Positions 39,292-48,611 of a stretch of 64,000 nt of DNA are shown here, piece after piece. The stretch spans positions 1 to 64,000 of the forward strand of contig NZ_BOMS01000015.1 of the NCBI RefSeq assembly GCF_016862315.1. The letters run 5' to 3'. The position numbers and the translations under genes were made by a program. How positions within the stretch are numbered: the first letter of the stretch is position 1; every line of letters begins with the position of its first letter. The stretch is from Actinoplanes palleronii (GTDB taxonomy: Bacteria > Actinomycetota > Actinomycetes > Mycobacteriales > Micromonosporaceae). A model generated the notes under the pieces. That model was not told the DNA's origin. It saw nothing but the letters and a program-made list of their open reading frames with translations, and made no database searches.

Positions 39292-40805
39292 GCTCGCCTC
39301 CAGGCGCGGCCCTCGTTCTCCAGCATTTCGTCCGAGGCTCGCGGGCCCCACTCACCGGCCCGGTACGGCTCCGGTGCGGTGCTCGCCCAGGCGGCCTCCA
39401 GCGGGTCGATGACCCGCCAGGACTGCTCGACCTCGGCCGCGTCCGGGAACAGCGTCCGGTCGCCGATCAGGACGTCCAGCACCAGGCGTTCGTACGCCTC
39501 CGGGCTGGACTCGGTGAAGGCCTCGCCGTACTGGAAGTCCATCGCGATGTCGCGGACCTCCATCGAGGTGCCCGGCACCTTGGAACCGAACTTGAGCACC
39601 ACGCCCTCGTCCGGCTGCACCCGGATGACGAGCTGGTTGTTGCCCAGCATCTCCACATCGGCCGGATCGAACGGCAGGTGCGGCGCCTGCTTGAAGAGGA
39701 TCGCGATCTCGGTGACCCGGCGCGGCATCCGCTTGCCCACCCGGACGTAGAACGGGACTCCCGCCCAGCGCCGGTTCTGGATGCCGAGGCGGACCGCGAC
39801 GTACGTCTCGGTCGTCGAGTCGGCCGGGATGTTCTTCTCTTCGAGGTAACCCACGGCGCGTTCACCGGCCACCCAGCCGGGGAGGTACTGCCCGCGGACC
39901 GAGCCGGCCGCGATGTCCGCCGGCAGCGCGATCGCCTTGAGGACCTTGAGCTTCTCGGCCCGCACCTCCTGCGGGTCGAAGCTCGTCGGTTCCTCCATGC
40001 CGACCAGCGCGAGCAGCTGGAGCAGGTGGTTCTGCAGCACGTCGCGGGCGGCGCCGGACGCGTCGTAGAACGCCGCCCGGGTGCCGATGCCGACGTCCTC
40101 GGCCATGGTGATCTGCACCGAGTCGACGTACTTGGAGTTCCACACCGGCTCGAACAGGTTGTTCGCGAAGCGCAGCGCCAGAATGTTCTGGACCGTCTCC
40201 TTGCCCAGGTAGTGGTCGATCCGGTAGACGTCGTCCGGGTTGAACACGTCGTCGACGAGCTGGTTCAGCGAGATGGCGGTGGCCAGGTCGTTGCCGAACG
40301 GCTTCTCCACCACCACCCGGCGCCAGCCGCCGGACTTGGCGTTGTCCGCGAGACCGGTCCGGTTCAGCTGGTTGAGCACCAGCGGGAAGGCGGCCGGCGG
40401 GATGGAGAAGTAGAAGGCCGTGTTGCCCTGGATGCCGTTGCGCTCACGCAGCTGGTCCAGGGTCTCGGAGAGTTTGTCGAAGTCGGCGTCGTCGTCGAAC
40501 GAGCCGGGTACGAACTGGAACTGGCTCGAGAGCCGTTGCCAGACGTCCTCACGCCACGGTGTCCGGGCGCCCTTCTTGGCGGCGGCGTAGGCGAGCGACT
40601 CGAAGTCGCCGTCGCCCCAGTCAGCCCGGGCGAAGCCCACCACCACGAAACCTGGTGGCAGCAGACCGCGGTTGGCCAGGTCGTAGACGGCCGGGATGAG
40701 CTTCTTTCGGGACAGGTCACCGGTGACCCCGAAGATCACCAGAGCGCAGGGCTCCGGAATCCGCGGGAGCCGTCGGTCCTGTGCGGTACGCAGCGGATTA
40801 CCCAC
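39288..40805 (-). CDS. zwf: Glucose-6-phosphate 1-dehydrogenase
   Basis: 505 aa NADP-dependent enzyme that opens the oxidative pentose-phosphate pathway. The dinucleotide loop is IFGVTGDLSRKKL, and RIDHYLGKE holds the substrate Lys and the catalytic dyad. GTG 40805 is chosen over an upstream frame to 40871 because AGGA lies eight bases before it and VGNPLRTAQDRRLPRIPEP fits the family. Confidence 0.96.
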   Translation of the reverse strand: MGNPLRTAQDRRLPRIPEPCALVIFGVTGDLSRKKLIPAVYDLANRGLLPPGFVVVGFARADWGDGDFESLAYAAAKKGARTPWREDVWQRLSSQFQFVPGSFDDDADFDKLSETLDQLRERNGIQGNTAFYFSIPPAAFPLVLNQLNRTGLADNAKSGGWRRVVVEKPFGNDLATAISLNQLVDDVFNPDDVYRIDHYLGKETVQNILALRFANNLFEPVWNSKYVDSVQITMAEDVGIGTRAAFYDASGAARDVLQNHLLQLLALVGMEEPTSFDPQEVRAEKLKVLKAIALPADIAAGSVRGQYLPGWVAGERAVGYLEEKNIPADSTTETYVAVRLGIQNRRWAGVPFYVRVGKRMPRRVTEIAILFKQAPHLPFDPADVEMLGNNQLVIRVQPDEGVVLKFGSKVPGTSMEVRDIAMDFQYGEAFTESSPEAYERLVLDVLIGDRTLFPDAAEVEQSWRVIDPLEAAWASTAPEPYRAGEWGPRASDEMLENEGRAWRRA

Positions 40806-40892
40806 GTTGTCATCCTGCCAGTTTTTCGCGAATGGAGCGGCCTGTCGCGAAGTGTTCACGACAGGCCGCACAACCCTGTTACCTGTTGCTCG

Positions 40893-42032
40893 TTACTTGG
40901 CCGCGTCGCTCGGGTTCGCCGCGCCGGCACTGGCCGCCTTCAGCGACTTGTCCACGTCGACGAGGAGTTCCTTCCAGGCGGACTCGAACTTCTCGACGCC
41001 CTCCTCCTCGAGGACCTTGACGGCGTCGTCGAAGTCGATGCCGGCCGCCGCGAGGTCGGCGAAGACCTGCTTGGCGTGCCCGATGTTCGGGGTGATGGTG
41101 TCACCCTTGGTGGTGCCGTGGTCCTCGTACGCGAAGATCACCGACTCCGGCATGGTGTTGACCGTGCCGGCCGCGATCAGCTCCTCGACGTAGATCGTGT
41201 CGAGGAAGTCGGGGTTCTTCGTGGACGTGGAGGCCCACAGCGGCCGCTGCGGGTGCGCGCCGGCGCCGGACAGCGCCGTCCACCGCTCGGTGCCGAAGAC
41301 CTCGGTGTACGCCTCGTAGGCCAGGCGGGCGTTGGCGATCGCCGCCTTGCCCTTGAGCGCCTTGGCCTCGTCGGTGCCGATCTTGTCGAGGCGCTTGTCC
41401 ACCTCGCTGTCCACGCGGGAGACGAAGAACGACGCGACCGAACCGATCTTGGCGAGGTCGTGGCCGTTCGCCTTCGCCTGCTCCAGACCGGCCAGGAACG
41501 CGTCCATGACCGCCCGGTAGCGCTCGAGCGAGAAGATCAGGGTGACGTTGACGCTGATGCCGGCCGCGAGCACCTGGGTGATCGCGGGCAGGCCGGCGAG
41601 CGTCGCCGGGATCTTGATGTACAGGTTCGGCCGGTCGACGAGCCACCACAGCGTCTTCGCCTCGGCGACGGTCGGGTCGGTCTCGTGCGCCTTGCGCGGG
41701 TCCACCTCGATGGAGACCCGGCCGTCGACGCCGTTGGAGGCGTCGTACGCCGGGCGCAGCACGTCGCACGCCGCCCGTACGTCGGCGGCGGTCATCAGGC
41801 GGACGGCCTCCTCGACCGTCACGCCCTGCGAGGCCAGGTCACGCAGCTGCACGTCGTACGCGTCCGCGTCGGACAGCGCCTTCTGGAAGATGCTCGGGTT
41901 GGTGGTCACACCGACCATGTGCTGATCGCGGCGCATCTTGTCCAGCGAACCGCTGGTCAGGCGCACCCGGTTGAGGTCGTCGAGCCACACCGCGACACCC
42001 GCGGCGGAGAGCTCTGCCAGTCTGTCGGTCAT
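40893..42032 (-). CDS. tal: Transaldolase
   Basis: 379 aa non-oxidative pentose-phosphate enzyme of the actinobacterial/cyanobacterial class. [14 protein letters not shown] opens it, [15 protein letters not shown] has the Schiff-base Lys, and [14 protein letters not shown] follows. ATG 42032 follows AGGAG by nine bases. Sixteen bases separate it from tkt upstream, so they are co-transcribed. Confidence 0.96.
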   Translation of the reverse strand: MTDRLAELSAAGVAVWLDDLNRVRLTSGSLDKMRRDQHMVGVTTNPSIFQKALSDADAYDVQLRDLASQGVTVEEAVRLMTAADVRAACDVLRPAYDASNGVDGRVSIEVDPRKAHETDPTVAEAKTLWWLVDRPNLYIKIPATLAGLPAITQVLAAGISVNVTLIFSLERYRAVMDAFLAGLEQAKANGHDLAKIGSVASFFVSRVDSEVDKRLDKIGTDEAKALKGKAAIANARLAYEAYTEVFGTERWTALSGAGAHPQRPLWASTSTKNPDFLDTIYVEELIAAGTVNTMPESVIFAYEDHGTTKGDTITPNIGHAKQVFADLAAAGIDFDDAVKVLEEEGVEKFESAWKELLVDVDKSLKAASAGAANPSDAAK

Positions 42033-42047
42033 TACCTTCAACTCCTG

Positions 42048-44162
42048 TCAGTTGCCGGTCTTGTGACCGGTGATCTCGCCGGCCCGGGCCAGCGAGGCGT
42101 TGGCCTTGGCAACGACGTTGTCAGGCGTGAAACCGAACTGCTCGAAGAGGATCTTCGCGGGGGCGCTGGCGCCGTAGTGCTCGATGCTGACCGCTTCGCC
42201 GGCGTCGCCGAGGATGCGGTCCCAGCTCATCCGGATGCCGGCCTCGACCGTGACCCGGGCCTTGACCCCGCTCGGCAGGACCTCCTGCTGGTACGCGGTG
42301 TCCTGCTGGAAGAACCACTCCTGGCAGGGCATCGAGACGACCCGCGTCGGGGTGCCCTCCGCCTCGAGGCGCTCCTGCGCGGTGAGCGCGATGGAGACCT
42401 CGGAACCGCTGGCGATCAGGATCACCTTCGGGTTGCTGTCGGACGCCTCGGACAGCACGTAGCCGCCCTTGAGGGTGCCCTCGGCCGACGCGTACTTGGT
42501 CCGGTCCAGGGTCGGCAGGTTCTGCCGGGACAGGGCGAGCGCGGTCGGGCGGTCGGTGTGCTCCAGCGCGCCACGCCAGGCCCACGCGGTCTCGTTGGCG
42601 TCGGCCGGGCGGACCACGTCGAGGCCGACGATCGCGCGCAGCGCGGTCACCGTCTCGATCGGCTGGTGCGTCGGGCCGTCCTCGCCGAGACCGATCGAGT
42701 CGTGCGTCCACACGAAGATGACCGGCAGCTTCATCAGCGCGGACAGCCGGACGGAGCCGCGCATGTAGTCGCTGAAGACCAGGAACGTGCCGCCGTACGG
42801 CCGGGTGCCGCCGTGCACCGCGATGCCGTTGAGGATCGAGCCCATGCCGTGCTCACGGATGCCGAAGTGCAGCGTGCGGCCGTACTCGTGACCCGGGAAC
42901 TCCTTGGTGGCGTACTCCGCCGGGATGAAGGACGGCTCGCCCTTCATCGTGGTGTTGTTGCTCTCCGCCAGGTCGGCGGAGCCGCCCCAGAGCTCGGGGA
43001 GCACCGGCGCGAGCGCCTCCAGCACCTTGCCGGACGCGGCCCGGGTGGCCAGGCCCTTCTCGTCGGCCGGGAACTCGGGGAGCGCCTTGTGCCAGCCCTC
43101 CGGGAGCTTCTTGGCGGCCAGCCGGTCGAAGAGCTCCTTGCGCTCGGCGTTGCCGGCGGCCCAGGACTGGAAGCCCTTGTCCCACTCGGCGTGCGCCGCC
43201 TTGCCGCGCTCGACGGTCTGGTGTGCGTACTTGATGATGTCGTCGTCGATGGCGAACGGCTCGGGCGCGAACCCGAGGATCTCCTTCGTCGCGGCGATCT
43301 CGTCGGCGCCCAGCGCGGAACCGTGGATCTTGCCGGTGTTCTTCTTCTTCGGCGCGGGCCAGCCGATGATCGTCTTCAGCACGATGAACGACGGCTTGTC
43401 GGTCACCGCCTTGGCGGCCTGGATCGCGTCCCAGAGCGCGTCGACGTCCTCGACGTACGGGTCCGCGCCGCTCCAGTTCACCGTCTGCACGTGCCAGCCG
43501 TACGCCGCGTACCGCGCGCCGACGTCCTCGTTCTTGGCGATCCGGGTGTCGTCCTCGATGGAGATCTGGTTGTCGTCGTAGATCACCGTGAGGTTGCCGA
43601 GCTTCTGCACCGACGCGATGGCGCTCGACTCGTGGCTGACGCCCTCCTCGATGTCGCCGTCCGAGGCGATCGAGTAGATGTGGTGGTCGAACGGCGACTC
43701 ACCGGGTGCGGCGTCCGGGTCGAACAGGCCGCGCTCGCGGCGGGCCGACATGGCCATGCCGATCGCGTTGCCGATGCCCTGACCCAGCGGGCCGGTGGTG
43801 ATCTCGACGCCGGAGGTGTGGCCGTACTCCGGGTGACCCGGGGTCAGCGAGTCCCACTGGCGCAGCGACTTCAGGTCATCCAGCGACAGGCTGTAACCAC
43901 TGAGGAAGAGCTGAATGTAGAGGGTGAGGCTGGAGTGACCGCAGGACAGTACGAACCGGTCGCGGCCCGCCCAGTGGGGGTCGGTCGGGTCGTGCCGCAT
44001 CACGCGGTTGAACAGCAGGTAGGCGGCCGGGGCCAGGCTCATGGCCGTGCCGGGGTGGCCGTTGCCGGCCTTCTCGACGGCATCCATGGCCAGCACCCGA
44101 ACCGCGTCGACCGCCTTGCGGTCGAGGTCGGACCAATTGAGAGCAGGAACTGTGGCACCCAC
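42048..44162 (-). CDS. tkt: Transketolase
   Basis: 704 aa thiamine-diphosphate enzyme. GNGHPGTAMSLAPAAYLLF, the TPP-binding GDGDIEEGVSHE-like segment (SDGDIEEGVSHES), and the pyrimidine domain HDSIGLGEDGPTHQPIE are intact. Starts with GTG 44162, with GAGGAG upstream. First gene of the pentose-phosphate operon; a -10-like TAGGGT on this strand at 44216-44211 is a likely promoter element. Divergent from ctaB. Confidence 0.96.
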   Translation of the reverse strand: MGATVPALNWSDLDRKAVDAVRVLAMDAVEKAGNGHPGTAMSLAPAAYLLFNRVMRHDPTDPHWAGRDRFVLSCGHSSLTLYIQLFLSGYSLSLDDLKSLRQWDSLTPGHPEYGHTSGVEITTGPLGQGIGNAIGMAMSARRERGLFDPDAAPGESPFDHHIYSIASDGDIEEGVSHESSAIASVQKLGNLTVIYDDNQISIEDDTRIAKNEDVGARYAAYGWHVQTVNWSGADPYVEDVDALWDAIQAAKAVTDKPSFIVLKTIIGWPAPKKKNTGKIHGSALGADEIAATKEILGFAPEPFAIDDDIIKYAHQTVERGKAAHAEWDKGFQSWAAGNAERKELFDRLAAKKLPEGWHKALPEFPADEKGLATRAASGKVLEALAPVLPELWGGSADLAESNNTTMKGEPSFIPAEYATKEFPGHEYGRTLHFGIREHGMGSILNGIAVHGGTRPYGGTFLVFSDYMRGSVRLSALMKLPVIFVWTHDSIGLGEDGPTHQPIETVTALRAIVGLDVVRPADANETAWAWRGALEHTDRPTALALSRQNLPTLDRTKYASAEGTLKGGYVLSEASDSNPKVILIASGSEVSIALTAQERLEAEGTPTRVVSMPCQEWFFQQDTAYQQEVLPSGVKARVTVEAGIRMSWDRILGDAGEAVSIEHYGASAPAKILFEQFGFTPDNVVAKANASLARAGEITGHKTGN

Positions 44163-44210
44163 GTCTGTTGTGCTCCTCGGGGCAGGGAATGTGGAACCCT
44201 TTTCGGCTTG

Positions 44211-44216
44211 ACCCTA
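44211..44216 (-). promoter_or_regulatory. Candidate -10 element of the tkt operon
   Basis: On the minus strand this reads GGATAGGGTCAA, matching the TAnnnT -10 pattern; the same GGATAGGGTCA string occurs ahead of the proposed RNA upstream of gap (32378). The -35 is unclear. It would give a leader of about 40 bases before tkt. Confidence 0.4.
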
Positions 44217-44427
44217 TCCAGTAGGGCTAAACGTCTGCGCAGCGAACGCCGTAGGCACATACGCTGTGAGCGGACACACGGTTGAGGGGTGTGATGGTCT
44301 CCACCCGTGCTGGGTGCCCCGAGCAGCGGAGATGGTGGCGCGTAGGCTGTCCGGGCGGCTTGGCCGGGTCGATGGGACACCCGGCACGCGGCTGCGAGTT
44401 GGTCCAAATGCCGGAAGGTGGCTGTCC

Positions 44428-45390
44428 GTGAGCATGATCACCGAGCGTTCCGTCCAGCGACGGTCGCCCGGCGTGGCGGAGCCTGCGCCACGCGAGTCAC
44501 GACGTGACCGGATGGCGGTGGTCCGCGGCTATGTGGCACTGACCAAACCGGCCATCGTCGAGTTGCTGCTGGTGACCACGGTGCCCACGATGTTGCTCGC
44601 GGCCGGAGGTTGGCCGGACCTGGTCACCTTCTTCGCGGTGCTGGTCGGCGGGGCACTGGCGGGTGGCGCGGCGAGCGCGCTGAACTGTTACATCGACCGC
44701 GACATCGACGTGCTGATGAAGCGGACCAAGCGGCGTCCGTTGCCGACCCACCAGATCACCCCTCGCGCGGTGCTGATCTTCGGGCTCACCCTCGCGGTGG
44801 TGTCGGTGGTGCTGATGGCGGTGCTGACCAACTGGCTGGCGACCGCGCTCACCGCGTTCTCGATCTTCTACTACGACGTGGTCTACACGCTCTGGCTGAA
44901 GCGGCGCACCCCGGCGAACACGTTCTGGGGCGGTGTCTGCGGCGCCGCGCCGGTGGTCATCGGCTGGGCCGCGGTGACCGGATCGATCGCGCCGATGGGC
45001 TGGGCGCTGTTCGCAGTCGTCTTCTTCTGGCAGATGCCGCATTTCTACGCATTGGCCATCAAGTACAAGGACGACTACGCGCGGGCCGGCATCCCGATGC
45101 TCCCGGTGGTGCGCTCCGTCGCCCGGGTGAACTTCGAGATCCTGCTCTACACCGTGCTCACCGTGGTGTCCTCGGCGGTCGTGGCGTGGCCGCTCGGCGC
45201 CGAGTTCGGGCTGGGCTGGATCTACGCCGTCTCCGCGGTCGTCACCGGCGCGCTGTTCCTGGGCGAGTCGATCCGGTTGGTCTACCAGACCCGCAACGGC
45301 GGGATGGTGAAGCCGATGCGGCTGTTCCAGCTCTCCATCACGTACCTGACGCTGCTGTTCCTGGCGGTCGCGGTGGACGCTCTCATCTGA
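44428..45390 (+). CDS. ctaB: Protoheme IX farnesyltransferase (heme O synthase)
   Basis: 320 aa UbiA-type prenyltransferase with about eight or nine membrane helices. The first Asp-rich motif is [21 protein letters not shown] and the second [12 protein letters not shown]. It adds farnesyl to heme b to make heme O for cytochrome oxidase; ctaA for the next step is 3 kb downstream on the other strand. GTG 44428 is taken as start; ATG 44434 is equally possible. Confidence 0.94.
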   Translation: MSMITERSVQRRSPGVAEPAPRESRRDRMAVVRGYVALTKPAIVELLLVTTVPTMLLAAGGWPDLVTFFAVLVGGALAGGAASALNCYIDRDIDVLMKRTKRRPLPTHQITPRAVLIFGLTLAVVSVVLMAVLTNWLATALTAFSIFYYDVVYTLWLKRRTPANTFWGGVCGAAPVVIGWAAVTGSIAPMGWALFAVVFFWQMPHFYALAIKYKDDYARAGIPMLPVVRSVARVNFEILLYTVLTVVSSAVVAWPLGAEFGLGWIYAVSAVVTGALFLGESIRLVYQTRNGGMVKPMRLFQLSITYLTLLFLAVAVDALI

Positions 45391-45615
45391 GATCGCCCTC
45401 GGTGATCTGGTTACGGGTGAGTCGCACACAATGCCCGGATTGTGATCAGTGTCAACTACTGTCCGTCACTCATTAGGCTGATTCTGGTCACCGGGCAAAT
45501 CGGGCGTAATTGGTGCATAACTATCCCTCGCGCGGGGAAACCTGCTGGTAACAGCGGTCACAAAAGGCTTCCGGAGTACCCCACGATCCCTCGCGGACTG
45601 CTTAGGCTGCGAGTC

Positions 45616-45909
45616 ATGGCAGAAGGTTCCGTAATGACGCTGACCTCAGAGATCAAGTCTTTCGCCGCCGGTCACGGCGGCGCGAAGGCGGTCATCGAGT
45701 ACGTCGGTAAGCGCGGCGCCCGCATCGTCCTGGTCGGTGAGGACGGCGAGTGGTCCGACCAGTTCGCCCAGGACACCGGTGTCGCCCGGCAGGCGTGTGA
45801 GCACGCCGGCGTCCAGGTGGAGAACGAGTGGGAGCGCGAGCTCCTCGAGCAGATGCGTCCCAGCAACGACCTGTGGCGGTCGATGGCGCGCCGGAGCATG
45901 GCGCGCTGA
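45616..45909 (+). CDS. Conserved small protein of unknown function
   Basis: 97 aa without membrane segments. The sequence looks structured (TSEIKSFAAGHGGAKAVIEY, GARIVLVGEDGEWSDQF) and the codon use is that of a real gene, but I cannot name the family. Its stop overlaps the start of the ATP-grasp gene in TGATG, so the two are translationally coupled. ATG 45616 is used; ATG 45634 is an alternative. Confidence 0.72.
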   Translation: MAEGSVMTLTSEIKSFAAGHGGAKAVIEYVGKRGARIVLVGEDGEWSDQFAQDTGVARQACEHAGVQVENEWERELLEQMRPSNDLWRSMARRSMAR

Positions 45910-46787
45910 TGCCCGCCGACGCCCGGGTCGCCCTGGTCACCTGCGACCTTTTCCCCGACCTGTGGGACGACGACCACCCGCTGCGCGACGCTCTCGTCGC
46001 GCGCGGGGTGGCCGTCGACGCGGTGAGCTGGGACGACACGGGCGCCGACTGGTCCCGCTACGACCTCACCGTGATCCGTTCGCCGTGGGACTACGTCGCC
46101 CGCCACGACCAGTTCGTGGCCTGGGCGCGCAGCGTGCCACGGCTGGCCAACCCGGCCGACATCATCGCCTGGAACACCGACAAGCGGTACCTCAGCGAAC
46201 TCGCCGCGGCCGGCGTCCCGATCATCCCGACCACGTTCGTCGGCCCCGGCGAGTCCTGGTCCGCGCCGGCGGACGGCGAGTGGGTGGTCAAGCCCACGGT
46301 CTCGGCCGGCAGCCAGGACACCGCCCGCTACGCCCTGCCCGGCCAGCGCGCGGAGGCCGAGGCGCACGTCAGCCGGCTCACCGCCGCCGGCCGGACCGCC
46401 ATGGTCCAGCCGTACCTGGCCGCCGTCGCCACCGCCGGCGAGACCGCCCTGCTGTGCCTGCCCGACGCGACCGGCGAGCTGACCTTCAGCCACGCGATCC
46501 GCAAGGGACCGATGCTGCTGCGCACCGGCGAGCACGAGATCAACCCGGGCAGCGAGGACATCACCCCACGCACCCCGTCCGCCGCCGAGCTGGAGATCGC
46601 CCGCCAGGCCCTGGCCGCGATCCCCGGCGGCTCCAAGCGCCTGCTCTACGCCCGGGTCGACGTCATCCCCGGCCCCGACGCCCGCCCCATGATGATCGAG
46701 CTGGAGCTCACCGAGCCGTCCCTCTTCCTCCGCGAAGCCCCCACCGCCGCCACCCGCCTGGCCGACGGCATCCTGGCCCGCCTCTAA
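45909..46787 (+). CDS. ATP-grasp (RimK-like) domain protein
   Basis: 292 aa. N-terminal pre-ATP-grasp segment (VALVTCDLFPDLWDDD...LTVIRSPWDY), then the ATP-grasp fold with WVVKPTVSAGSQDT for nucleotide binding and YARVDVIPG and MIELELTEPSLF near the metal site. The family ligates a carboxylate to an amine or thiol; proteins of this type occur in peptide, glutathione-like and RiPP pathways. With only a 97-aa unknown partner, no substrate can be given. A clear terminator follows. Confidence 0.85.
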   Translation: MPADARVALVTCDLFPDLWDDDHPLRDALVARGVAVDAVSWDDTGADWSRYDLTVIRSPWDYVARHDQFVAWARSVPRLANPADIIAWNTDKRYLSELAAAGVPIIPTTFVGPGESWSAPADGEWVVKPTVSAGSQDTARYALPGQRAEAEAHVSRLTAAGRTAMVQPYLAAVATAGETALLCLPDATGELTFSHAIRKGPMLLRTGEHEINPGSEDITPRTPSAAELEIARQALAAIPGGSKRLLYARVDVIPGPDARPMMIELELTEPSLFLREAPTAATRLADGILARL

Positions 46788-46803
46788 CCCCACCTGCTTG
46801 CTG

Positions 46804-46841
46804 CGGACCGCGCCTCTTGGCGCGGTCCGTTTCTTTTTCTT
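46804..46841 (+). terminator. Intrinsic terminator after the ATP-grasp gene
   Basis: CGGACCGCGCC (46804-46814), loop TCTT, perfect complement GGCGCGGTCCG (46819-46829), then TTTCTTTTTCTT. Very strong Rho-independent terminator. Confidence 0.94.
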
Positions 46842-46989
46842 GTACGGGCACGGCCGCCCCCAACCGCAGCAGCCCGTCTCGTGGCGGCGCCCCGCGACAT
46901 CCGTCCACCCCGGACCGCCCAGCGCCTCCCGGATGTACCGGTGGTCCCGCTCACCCCACCAACCCAAGCACCTGCCCCGCCCACCACCC

Positions 46990-47170
46990 GGCTGGCCCCA
47001 ACGGCCCTTATAAGCGCCGGATTCGGGCCGTGGCGTCCAGCCGTGCGTGCCTGGCTGGCCCTGGCGGCCTTTATGGGTGCCGGATTCGGGCCGTGGCGTC
47101 CAGCCGCGTGGGCCCGGCTGGCCCTGGCGGCCCTTATGAGGGTCGGAAAAGGGCCGTGAGGGCCAGCTGG
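46990..47170. repeat. Three palindromic repeats with exact 63-bp period
   Basis: Each copy starts GGCTGGCCC, at 46990, 47053 and 47116. Each has GGCTGGCCCTGGCGGCCCTT as left arm, a centre near TATGAGGGTCGGA, and AAGGGCCGTGAGGGCCAGC or a variant as right arm, so each can fold into an imperfect hairpin of about 20 bp. Compensating differences between arms are visible in the copies. A fourth, solitary copy is at 25997. Confidence 0.9.
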
Positions 47171-47424
47171 GCCGTGACGCGCGTTGCGGCGCGGTCCGGA
47201 GCGGGAACGTCGCGGGCTCCACGGCGTACCCCGTGCAGGTGGAACGGGATCAGCGGTCTGGACCGGATCGTCTGCCCGGAGTGGGCACCCACCTCTGGGG
47301 ACGGCAGTGCCCGAACGCGACCGGTGACCGGCGTATCGGGCCGTGACCACCAGGTCCCTCGCCTGGGAAGCAACCCCCAGCGAGCCCGCAGCCGACCCCT
47401 CCCGCCCTGACCCGGTCCATCGTG

Positions 47425-47504
47425 GCCGCGAGTGAGGCAGGCCGCGAGTGAGGCAGGCCGCGAGTGAGGCAGGCCGCGAGTGAGGCAGGGCGTGAGTGGG
47501 GCAG
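47425..47504. repeat. 16-bp tandem repeat, five copies
   Basis: GCCGCGAGTGAGGCAG is repeated four times without change from 47425 to 47488, followed by a degenerate fifth copy (GGCGTGAGTGGGGCAG). It ends 29 bases before the ctaA stop. Confidence 0.92.
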
Positions 47505-47533
47505 GGCGCGGCGGCGACGCCGGGCCGGCGCGG

Positions 47534-48496
47534 TCAAGCGGCCGGAACGGGATCCTTCGACGGTGCCGGGGCCGGCGTCTGGCCGGCGGGCGTGGAGTCC
47601 GCCACCACCGGGCGTTCGCGCAAGGACCACAGGGCGCCGAGCGTCGCCCACCACACCAGGCCGGCGCCGAGCATGTGGGCGGCGACCAGGATCACCGGGA
47701 GGTGGGTGAAGTACTGGACGAAGCCGATCAGGCCCTGCGACAGCTCCACGATGACCAGCACCCCGGCGGCGCGGACGGCGGCCGCGGGGGCCGGGACCGC
47801 GCGGAGGGCGAACCACAGCGCCACCGACAGGCCGATCAGCAGGAAGACCAGGTCGGCGTGGACCTGGGAGATGGCGGCCGGGTCGAGGCCGTTGCGCTTG
47901 GCGCCGCGGTCGCCGGAGTGCGGGCCGCTGCCGGTCACCACCACGCCGACCGCGACGACCGCGAGGCTGGCCAGCGTGGTGAGCGCGCCGAGGGCACGGA
48001 GCGGAGCGGGCACCAGGAGGACCGGGGCGGCGTCACCCTCGTCGATCCGGCGCCAGAACGCGTAGGCCACCGTGATCAGCGCGATCGAGAGCAGGAAGTG
48101 CAGCCCGACGACCCACGGGTTGAGGTGGGTCAGCACGGTGATGCCGCCGATCACGCCCTGCATCGGGATGCCGAGGCCGACCGCGATCGACAGCCGGACC
48201 AGCGACCGGCGGCGGGGCCGGCCCATCGCGCCGAGGAAGCAGGCGATCGCGAGAGCCACGAGCACGAACGTGAGCATCCGGTTGCCGAACTCGATCACGC
48301 CGTGCACGCCCATCGCGGACGTCGTCGTATATGACCCGTCGGTGCACTTGGGCCACGTCGGGCAACCCAGACCGGAGTCGGTGAGCCGGACCGCGGCACC
48401 GGTGACGATCAGCGCGACGTTGGCGACCAGGGACGCGAGGGCCAGTGGACGCAGCACGGCGGTGAACGGGCGGAACAGCGGCTCGAAGGACTTCAC
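47534..48496 (-). CDS. ctaA: Heme A synthase (COX15/CtaA)
   Basis: 320 aa membrane enzyme that oxidises heme O to heme A for aa3 oxidase. About eight helices, with RLTDSGLGCPTWPKC, the heme-ligand segment VIEFGNRMLTF, HLNPWVVGLHFLLS and a later QVHADLVFL, typical of the family. A Pro/Ala-rich tail ends it. GTG 48496 (MKSFEPLFRP) is taken as start. Divergent from sufR. Confidence 0.93.
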   Translation of the reverse strand: MKSFEPLFRPFTAVLRPLALASLVANVALIVTGAAVRLTDSGLGCPTWPKCTDGSYTTTSAMGVHGVIEFGNRMLTFVLVALAIACFLGAMGRPRRRSLVRLSIAVGLGIPMQGVIGGITVLTHLNPWVVGLHFLLSIALITVAYAFWRRIDEGDAAPVLLVPAPLRALGALTTLASLAVVAVGVVVTGSGPHSGDRGAKRNGLDPAAISQVHADLVFLLIGLSVALWFALRAVPAPAAAVRAAGVLVIVELSQGLIGFVQYFTHLPVILVAAHMLGAGLVWWATLGALWSLRERPVVADSTPAGQTPAPAPSKDPVPAA

Positions 48497-48547
48497 GCGG
48501 ACGATCGTACGCTCGAATTTGATCTTGAAAATCGCGTCCCCCGGATG

Positions 48548-48604
48548 CCGGTGTGACGGATCACCGGAACCCGGTTTGCAGGTGCCCGAGGAAATACGTA
48601 ACGT
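48548..48604 (+). promoter_or_regulatory. sufR promoter and candidate operator
   Basis: TTGCAG (48576-48581), a 17-base spacer and TAACGT (48599-48604) sit seven bases before the GTG of sufR, so the mRNA is probably leaderless. Just upstream is the inverted repeat CCGGTG-N8-CACCGG (48548-48567), within which GTGA-CGGA-TCAC is also symmetric; it is a candidate SufR binding site. Confidence 0.55.
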
Positions 48605-48611
48605 TGGCGTA

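Larger units (their letters stand above)
46842..47533. other. Repeat-rich spacer between the ATP-grasp gene and ctaA
   Basis: About 690 bases with no credible gene; open frames here are shadows of the repeats. It contains three tandem palindromic repeats (46990-47170) and a five-copy 16-bp array (47425-47504). The remainder is GC-rich unique sequence. Confidence 0.6.

Noticed and set aside
39246-44285. A 1,679-codon open frame on the plus strand
   Set aside because: It is the complement of zwf, tal and tkt, whose motifs and codon bias are clear on the minus strand. High GC leaves long open frames opposite real genes.
46842-47533. Repeat arrays as a CRISPR
   Set aside because: Repeats are contiguous or 63 bp apart with related, not unique, sequence between; no cas gene is present.
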